DNA of 64,000 nucleotides from Pleodorina starrii (Eukaryota > Chlorophyta > Chlorophyceae > Chlamydomonadales > Volvocaceae), in assembly GCA_030267565.1 (NCBI GenBank), contig BRXU01000042.1, positions 775,001 through 839,000 of the forward strand, given 5' to 3'. Position numbers and translations under genes: made by a program. Below the pieces are notes generated by a model, which was given only the letters and a program-made list of their open reading frames with translations, was not told the origin of the DNA and did not search any database. This document shows positions 47,501 to 56,500 of the stretch, one piece after another; position 1 is the first letter of the stretch, and each line of letters starts with the position of its first letter.

Positions 47501-50500
47501 CCCCCCTCCCTCCTCCTTCCTCCCCTCGTCTAGATCAAGCGAGCGTAACCCAACTGACAAAAAACCCACCACCAACCCAAAAACCGACGGCCAGCCTCCC
47601 CCTCCCCCCTCCCCCTCCCCCTTCCCCCCCAAAACACCCCCCCTAAAACACACACGCCCCCACCACCCCACCCCCCCAACCCCCACCTGGTTGTGCATCA
47701 CCGCCACCCGCTCCATCGTCGCCTCCAGCGGCTCCACAATCCCCAGCCTCAGGTTCTTGATGCGCTCCGCCCTCAGCTGCCGCTCACTCCACTGCCGCTC
47801 CTCCCGCTGCTCGGGGCTCTCGCCGCGCAGCTCGTGCCGCACAAAGCCCTGCCCCGCCACCCACACCTTGGCAATGTCAGGGGTGTAGCGCTGGTAGGAG
47901 CCGCCCGTAAGTTCGGCGATGCCGCGGAGGAAGCGCTCGCCGGCGGTGTCGGGGGAGGCCTCGGCGGGGAGGAAGCCTGGGTAGAGCGGGGGGGAGGGAA
48001 AAAGGGGGAAGGGGAAGGGGTAGGGTGGGTTGGGGTTGAAGAGTGTGATGCAAGAACGAAACCGGGAAGCGGGCGGGGGGGGGCAAGAAAGAAGATGGAT
48101 GGCACCCGCCCGAACCCTGCTCTCCCCCACCCCACCCCACCCCACCCCGCCGCCCTAAACACCCACCCCCAATACCCCACTCCCACCTCCACCCCCAACA
48201 CCCTCTTCACCCCCCACCCCCTCCCCCCCCCCAACCACACACACCACCACCCCCAACTCACCCACGGCATGTATGACCGGCATGCAGCCCGCGTCGTTCC
48301 TCCTCGCCAGAAACTCCAGACATCCCTGCTGGTCGTGTGCCATGCCATCCGACAGCACATACCAGCAGTCGGCCCCGGGTCCGTGCAGCTGCTCCGCCAG
48401 CGCAAAGGCAGCCAGAAGGTTGGTCTGACCCACGGCGTCGGGCCAATTGGCCACCCAGCACTGTGCGTCGGAGAGGAGGTCGGGCTGGGCGGGCATAAGC
48501 GCGATGCCGCCGCCCTTGCCGCCAAAGGAGGAGGCGGCGGAGGAGGGGGCCCCGAAGCGGCCGCCGATGCGGTCTGGAGAGGCGTTGCGGGAGCCTGGAG
48601 GAGGAGGTGGGGGAGGGAGGGGGGGGGGTGGGAGGGGGGAGGGTGAAGTTGCGGCAAGGGGCTTGGAACTTGCCATCTGATGGTTGTCCTAGGTTGCAGA
48701 ACCTGGGATTCGGCCCGGATTCAACCCGAGGAAATTCCGTACCTCCTTAAAAACGTCAAAAATCATGCACCCAACCCCGACCCCGACCCCGGCCCCGACA
48801 AAAGTCCTAGAATAACGACCACAGCCCAAACCCTTTCCTCCCCCCCCACACACACGGCTCCACCCAGCCCCGACCCCCCGCACGCCCCATACCCTACAGC
48901 CCGCGCGGGATGCTGCCCCAACCCCAAATCCCTACCAGCCCCCAGCCGCAAAAAGACTCCCAAACAATCCCCCAAACAATCCCTAACCCACATAAACGCA
49001 AACCCACACACAAGTCCCAGCCCCCACCTGGCCCGCCGGCGCCCGGCGGCGTCTTGCTGCTGTACCGCCCTCCGACCTGTCGTCCCGAGTACGGCACCTG
49101 ACTGCTCTGCAGCAGACCCATGCGCTCGCCGTACCCGGCACTCCAGCTCCAGGCGCCCCCGGAAAAGGTAATGACGTCGAAGCCGACCGCCGCGGTGGCG
49201 ATCTCACCTTTTATTGGGGGTGGAGGGGGGTGGGGTGGAAGGCGGGGGTGGGGACGGGGGAGTGAGATGGGGAGGGGGGAAAGGGTGGGTGGGTAAGGGT
49301 GGGTGGGCGGTGAGGGAGTCGGGTGAGGCGCACAGCAATGGCCCGAATGGCAATATCCACGTCCCGAAATCGGCCCCCTTGCATCCCCACGTCATCTACC
49401 GGTAACCCTTAACCCCCTTAACCCACCCCCAAACGTACAAAACAAAAAACCATCCGTCTATCCAGTCAACCCTCCCTACACCCCTCCCCCCCTCCCCCCC
49501 ACCCCCACCCCCACCCCCCCACCCCCCCACTGCCCCCCACTGCCCCCCCCTGACCCCCACTCACCCTCCGGGTCCAGTAGATCCACCGCACACCGCTTCA
49601 TGTCCCGGAACCGCCCCTGCTGCCGGGGGTTCATGGTGCCCGACACGTCGCACAGCAGCACGGGGGCGGTGCCGCGCAGGAAGCCCACGGGGCGCGGCTC
49701 GCAGGGGGGGGCCCACACGGGTACGAACTGGGGGGGCTCCTCGTACACCGGTGAGTCCAGGAGGGCGGGGGGCTGGTAGACGGGCAGCTCCTCCAGGGTG
49801 TCGTGAGGGAAGTCCTCGGGCAGGGGCTCGGGACCCTGAGGGGAGAAGAGGGTGTGTGTGTGTGTGTTTTGGGGGTGTGTGTTTTGGATGTGTGTGTGTG
49901 TGTGTTTTGGGGGTGTGTGTTTTGGATGTGTGTGTGTGTGTGTTTTGGGGGTGTGTGTTTTGGGGGTGTGTGTTTTGGATGTGTGTGTGTGTGTGTTTTG
50001 GGGGTGTGTGTTTTGGGGATGGGGGAGGGGAGGGGAGGTGGACGGGGGGAGGAGAGGAAATACCGCAGCGGAGGAACGGAGGCGACGTTAGCGGGAGGCC
50101 ATGCAGGGGAGGGCGGGGGGAGGGGTGGCGCTGTGAGGAGGGACATACGGCCGACACGGTGCGTTGGCAGCATTGGCCATCCGGTTTGACCCTAAGTCGG
50201 AACACATCAGTCCATCCCAACCCAGCCCAGCCCACCTCAACCCAGCCCAACCGTCCTCAACCACCCCGTCGCCGCACCCAACCGCTTCCCAAGCACACCC
50301 GCCGCCCTTCACTGCATCCTCCTCCCCCCCCAGCCCCCTCCACGACCGCCCCCTGTAGTTGTCTCGCCGTCGCCTCAAATCCCCCCTCCCACACACACTT
50401 ATTCACACACACACGAATCCCTACCACGAACCGTCATCCCTCCCTCCCTCCCTAAACCCCCTCCCTCCCCCCCTCCCTCCCCTCAACCCCCCCCCAAAAC

Positions 50501-53500
50501 CCGACCCCCCCAGCCGACGGCCTCCCCCCCCCCGACCTCACCGGCTCCGGCCGCGGCGGCAACATGATGGGCGGCAGATCCGCAAACGGCGCCGAAAAGT
50601 TGACCCACATCCGCGGAGTACCCGATGCCTCCGAAGCAACCGACCGGGCCTCCTCCCAGGCCAACTCCTCCGGCGTCCTTACCGACGCCTGAGGCGGCGG
50701 CGGCGGCGGCGGTTGAAACGTCCGGATGCCCAGACCGCCGCTGCCGCCGCGCGCAGAGCGGATGCGCGGCGTCTTCGGGCCGGCGGCGGCAGGGGCGGCG
50801 GGGGCGGCGGCGGCGGCGTCCGCCGCCGCCGGGGCGGCTCGCGACGGCCCCGCCGACCACGGCCTGACGGCGCCGCCGTCGCTGTCGAGCTGCGTTTTCC
50901 GTATCGACGCCGAGGCGGCCCGCGGCCTGCCGACGGAAGCGGTCGGCGGCGCCGCCAGCACCTCCGCCTCCTCCGCTGCGGCGGCGGAGGCGAAAGGGCT
51001 GCTGGGCCCGACGGGGCCGCCGCCGCTACCGCTACCGCCGCGGCCGCCGCCGCCGCTGGCGGGACTGACGGCGGCGGACATCGGCCGCGGCGGCGGCGGC
51101 GCGGCGGAGAGTGGCCTGACGGCGGGGGCCGCGGCGGACATGGGGCGTGAGGGGGCGGCGGAGAGCGGCCGGGAGGGGGCGCGGGAGGTGGAGCGGGAGA
51201 GGGCGGCGGGGGAGGAAGGTACGGAAGCGTACGGCGGGTCGGGTTCGGGACCGCCCATCCACGCCAACTCCAGGCGGGGGATTGGCTCCAAATCCAGACC
51301 TGAGTACGGCAGGGAGGGAGGGAGGCAGGGAGGGGGGGCGTGTTTCAAATTGAGATTGGTGGTTTCGGGAAGGAATAACCGCAGGGGGGTGGGGGCGGAA
51401 GAGGGTGAAAGGCTTTTTCCACCCCCCCCCCCACCCCACACACCCACACCTACACCCACACACCACCTACACCACCCGTTCCCACGCCCACACGTTCCCC
51501 GGTCCCGTCCACCGCGCGCGGTGCTGCTCCGAAACCTGGCTTCCCCCCTCCCCAATGTCCCCAAAACGGCTCCGAAACCCACCCCTGAGCATGTCAATGT
51601 CCAGCTGCTCCAGCTCCGGAACCCGGGGCAGGTTGTTTGGCGGGTGTACGAACCGGGAGGTGTCCATAATGCGCTTCGAGGCGGCATCAGCCAGGAAGGA
51701 TTCCCGACTGGGCAGGTCAAGCTGTGGGAACGAGGGTCGCGGGGGGGGGGGGGAAGAGGGGTAAAAGAGGGTTTTAGGGTTTTCTTTGGGGGGTTGTTTT
51801 AGGGTGTTGTTGTTGTTATTTGGGGGGATAGGGGGTTTCGCTGTTTGCATTGACAGGAGGGGATGTGTGGGTCGTCTGTGTTGAGTTGCGTGTTAAGTGA
51901 TGTCCTGGAGGTGATGCGTCCGGAGCCCCCACTAAAAGTTCTATAATACCCTCACACCCTCACACACCCTCACACGCACACACATACACATACACACACG
52001 GAAGGGGGGGTAAAAGAAATCGCCCCCGCCCCGCAAAGGCACCTGGAAGGGGCGGTTGCCGCTCCAGTCGTGGCCGTGTTTGGGTTGTCCGAAAGCGGGC
52101 GGGTGGGGCGACTCGGGGGTGATGGGGGGCGGGGGGTCCACGTACTCGGGCTCAACCAGGGGCTCGACCTGAGAGGGGGGGAGCGGGGGGTTAGGGGAAG
52201 GGGTTAGGGGGTTAGGGGGGAGAGGGAGAGGGGGGTATCCACTTATGGGGGGGACGAAGAAGGAGATAGCGCAGCGAAGGGACGGAGGGGGGGAGGGGGA
52301 GAGGGGGGTTGTCCACGTATAGGGGGTTCAGGGAGTGATATGCTCCTTTATATGTGACAATGAGACACTGCGGACGTTGTTTGACCGAGCTGCTGCGGAC
52401 GATAAGCCTCTCCGTAACTGCTATAATAATAACCCACCGGGCGAAGGAGATAATGCAGCGAAGGGCCGGGGGGGAGGGAGGGCGCGAAACCCAAACGGGG
52501 TGAGCGGCAAAAGTGGGGCCGACCGAAGCGCGCGATGACGTGGCATGGCTGACCAAAACTGGAACACACGCAGGGACTAAACGAGCAAGGACTGACCCAA
52601 CCGACTCAACCGAACCAACTGAATTAACCGAATCCAGGGCCACCTCTGACCTGCAGGAACTCGGGCGGTATGAAGATGGGCAGCGGCTCCTCCTGCGGAT
52701 CCAAGGGGGGGGAGGGGGGGGAGGGGCGGGAAGTGGAGCGGGGAGCGGGGAGCGGGGAAAGAAAAGATACCGCAGCGGGGAGCGGGGAGAGGGGGCGGGC
52801 AGGTAGAGGGGGCAGAGTACGACAGACCGGGGGAAATGTGGGGTCCGTGAGGAGGCGGAGGAAGGGACGGGAGTGGTGGAGATGCCGGAGGAGGGGCGGG
52901 GAGGGGAGGGGACGGAGGTGGTGCCGGGTGCACGCGTGTGTCAGTATCACAGTCTGAGCAGCAGACCACACCACACGACACGAGGTTGCAAAACACGAGG
53001 GGCGGGAGGGGGAGGGGGAGGGCGCGGGGACGAGGGCGGGTCGTATAAAGCACACACGGACTCACGTACACACATACAAACCCAGACACGCGCATGGGAG
53101 GAGAGCATACCAAGACACGCTCAGACACGCACCCAAACACGACCCCCCTCCTCTTTCTCCCCGCCCCACACACACACAAATACACACACGGCCCCCGCCT
53201 TCCCCCCACACCCACACACCTTGGGTGCGGGCGGCACGGTGGGCAGGGGCAGGTACTCGGGCTCCATGAACGGCAGCTCCGGCTCCAAAATGGGCGCACG
53301 AAAGGGCGGCAGCTTCAGCGGCGGCAGGGAGGGCGCGGCGGGGATGAGGTGCAGGTTGGGTTTGAAGTCGTCCCACGCAGGCAGCTCCGGAGGGGGAGGC
53401 AGCTCCAGGGGGGGCTCGTCCAACAGCGCCGGCGCCTTTGAGAGTTTTCGGAGCATCTCCGCCAACTCGTCGCAGTCGCCCATCAGCTCCCAGTAGCTGC

Positions 53501-56500
53501 CCTCGTACACGCCGTGCGCCTGTACGACACAATTTTACATGTGTACGACGGATGTCGGAAAAGTACGACGGGAGACATGACAGGTTCGTGTAACGTGCCT
53601 GTGTTTGTCTCTGTCTGTGTGTTTGTGTGTGTGCCTGTGCCTGTGTTTTCATGTGTGTGGCTTTGTGCGCAGTTGCTCCCACTCGGACCGAAGGTAGGAG
53701 GGTTATCCACCGAAGAGAGAGAGGGGGGGAGGGTAAAAATAAGTTACCGCAGCGGAGACGGATACGGCGTTAGCGAACGGACCCAGAACCCAGGGGGAGG
53801 GGGGACGGGGGTGCTCTCGGGCGGGCTGAAGGAGAGTGCTGGTGGGATTGCACAAAGCGGCAGGAGGAGTCGCAGCGATTGGGACATCGAGGAACGGATC
53901 CAGGACCGAAGCCGCCTCCGAAGCGGGGCGTTGGTTCTGGGTGCTGCGGATGCTCGTGGATTGTTATGTGGGAGCTCGTGGGTTGTCTGTCTGTCGGGGG
54001 TGCGGCGTTCCGGTGCTGCTGCGCGAGTCAAGTGGTGCGATGTTATGTGGTGTGATGTGATGTGATGTTGATGCGGTGCGCCATGTCCCAATCCGCCGCC
54101 AGCAGCATCGCCGCACGTCACCATCCACCACCGCGGCTGCCGCCGCCACCGCGCCCAACAGTGCAGCCTCTCCCCCCCCTACACTCCCCCTTTCCTTCCA
54201 ACTGGCGCCTCCCCCCGGCCCCCCCTCCCCCCGGTCCCGCCACTCCACACTCCCCCCCTCCCCGCAGTCCGGCCTCCCTCCCCAACCGCCTCGCCGTCGC
54301 ATTGCAGGCCACTCGCCATCCCATCCCATCCCATCCCATCCCAGCTCCGCTCAGGCTCAGCCCAGCCAGGTGGCTCGGGCTCAGCCCAGCTCGGGCTCAG
54401 GCCCATGCTTGCTCCTCCTCGCCTCGACCCACCCGTCGTCCGCCCTTGTGCCAGCCCTCGAAGAACTCCCCTGGAGTCACGTTGGCCTCCACCTCCCGAC
54501 CCACTGCGCCCACGTAGGCCTGCGGGGCCAGGGCGAGGGATGGGGGTGGGGGGGGGATAGAAAAGGATACCGGGGTGGGGGGGGGAGGGCAAAGGGGGGC
54601 GAGGGGCAGGGGGAGGGGGTTCAGAAGCGGTGGCAAGAGCAAGGGGAGTGAGAAGCGGGCGAGACGAGGGCATTGACGGAGAAGGAGGTTTGAGAAGTTT
54701 GGGAAGGCGGCAGGTAGGCGGTGGGCCGTAGGCGGTAGTTAGGTAGGCAGGTCGCTCTGCATTGCGCTGGAGCCGCCCTTTGGAACGGAGCGCAGCCGAT
54801 GCGGGGCGGGAGATGCGGGGCGGAACGGGGGGCGGGGGGAAGGGAGTGGAGCGTGTTCGCACGTCGTGACCCGCGGCGGGTCGCGGCGTCATCCCACTGA
54901 ATAGCTGCGGCCACGGCGATGGCGGCCCCCCGCCCGCCCGCCTGCCTGTCCGCCTGGCTGGCTGGCTGCCTGCCTGCCCAAGCTTGCAGCCAGCCTGGCT
55001 GGCCGTCTGGCTGTCTGCTGCACCGCGTGGCGCTGCTGCTGCTGCCGCTGCTGCTCCGCAAATGACCGACCCGTGGGTCGCTGCAGCTGCTGGTGGTGGT
55101 GGGCAGGTTCCGTGCAATCGAGCCTGGGCTTCACGCCGAGGGGTGCCCGCGAAGCAGCGGCGGCCTCGGTTCCCGCCTAGCTGGAATCCCCAACAGCCGC
55201 AATCACCAATCACACCAATCACACCAATCAGCAATCAGCAGTCAGTAGGAGCTACCGGACCACGGACCGTGGCGTTGAGCGCGTGCGGCTGTCGGGCGGC
55301 TTCCAGCCCCAGCGCCAGCCCCAGCCCTAACCGCAGCGCCACACGACCGGGTCGCTCCACGTCTTCAAATCCAGGCAAGGCGCAAGCCTACCTGCTTCTC
55401 TCCAAACCCGGCTGCCGCCCCTCCCGCCCCTCCCGCCGTCCCTTTGCAGCATCCGGTTCTCTGCCAGCGCCACCTCAAACTCGCCCCCACCCCCCCACCC
55501 CCCCGCCAGTCCCAGCCCTGCACCAAAGCCAGTCCCCGCTCCTAACCCCGACCCACCATGCGCCACCACCACGCGTTCCTTCGCTACGGTATCTTCTTTG
55601 TTACCCACCATCCGCCAGCCCCGCCCTATCTGTCCCGTCCCGCTCTGGCCAGCCCCCGCCCTCACCCAACCCCGCGCTGAGCCGGCCCAGCCCGTCCCCG
55701 CCCCCGCAAAAAGCGAGGTCCGGCCTCAGGCGCAGACAGCCCCCCACCGGGCGGAAAACAACCCGGCCTCATCCGGCCTCGCCCAGCCCGGCCCGGCCCG
55801 AGCGGGGGCCCGCACACATCTCCCGCACACAGCCGCCCATCCCAACCCCTTTCGCCCGGCCTTTTTCACCCCCGCACCCGCACCCGCGCCCCACTCCCGC
55901 CCCCAGGCCCCTTTCTCCCGCGCCTTCCCCCCCCCCTCTCTCCAAAATCAGAAGCTCAAATACACAGCGCAAGCCAGCGCTGCCGTAGACTGAGCCCCCT
56001 GCCGAGCCGGCACCCCGCGAAACCACCCCGCTTGCACACACACACTCGCAACGCCCCACCCCGACCATACCAATCCGACCCGACCCCCTTCGAGCGCCTG
56101 CAGCATCAGTCTCCAGCAGCATGTGTCTCCATTTCTTGCGGTCTCATCCTTTATATCTTCCCATTTTCTGCGGTTTCTTCCCTTACATCTTCCCAGTTTC
56201 TTGCGGTATCTTCCCGTACATCTTCCCAGTACCTTGCGGGTTCTCCCTTTCATTTCGTATTTTGTATATGCGGTATCGTATATGCGGTATCTACCCTTTC
56301 ATTTCGCCCTCAACCCCCCCCCAGACCCCACCTTGGTGTGCTCCCACACAATGTTGGGCTCCAGGATCATCATCAGCTGGGGCACCCCCAGATTGACATC
56401 CGGCCGGATGAGGGACTTCCAGCGGCGGGTGCGGGGGGCGCCACCGCCGCCTCCACCGCCGCCTCCAGCGCCGCCGCCTCCGCCGCCGCCTCCACCGCCC

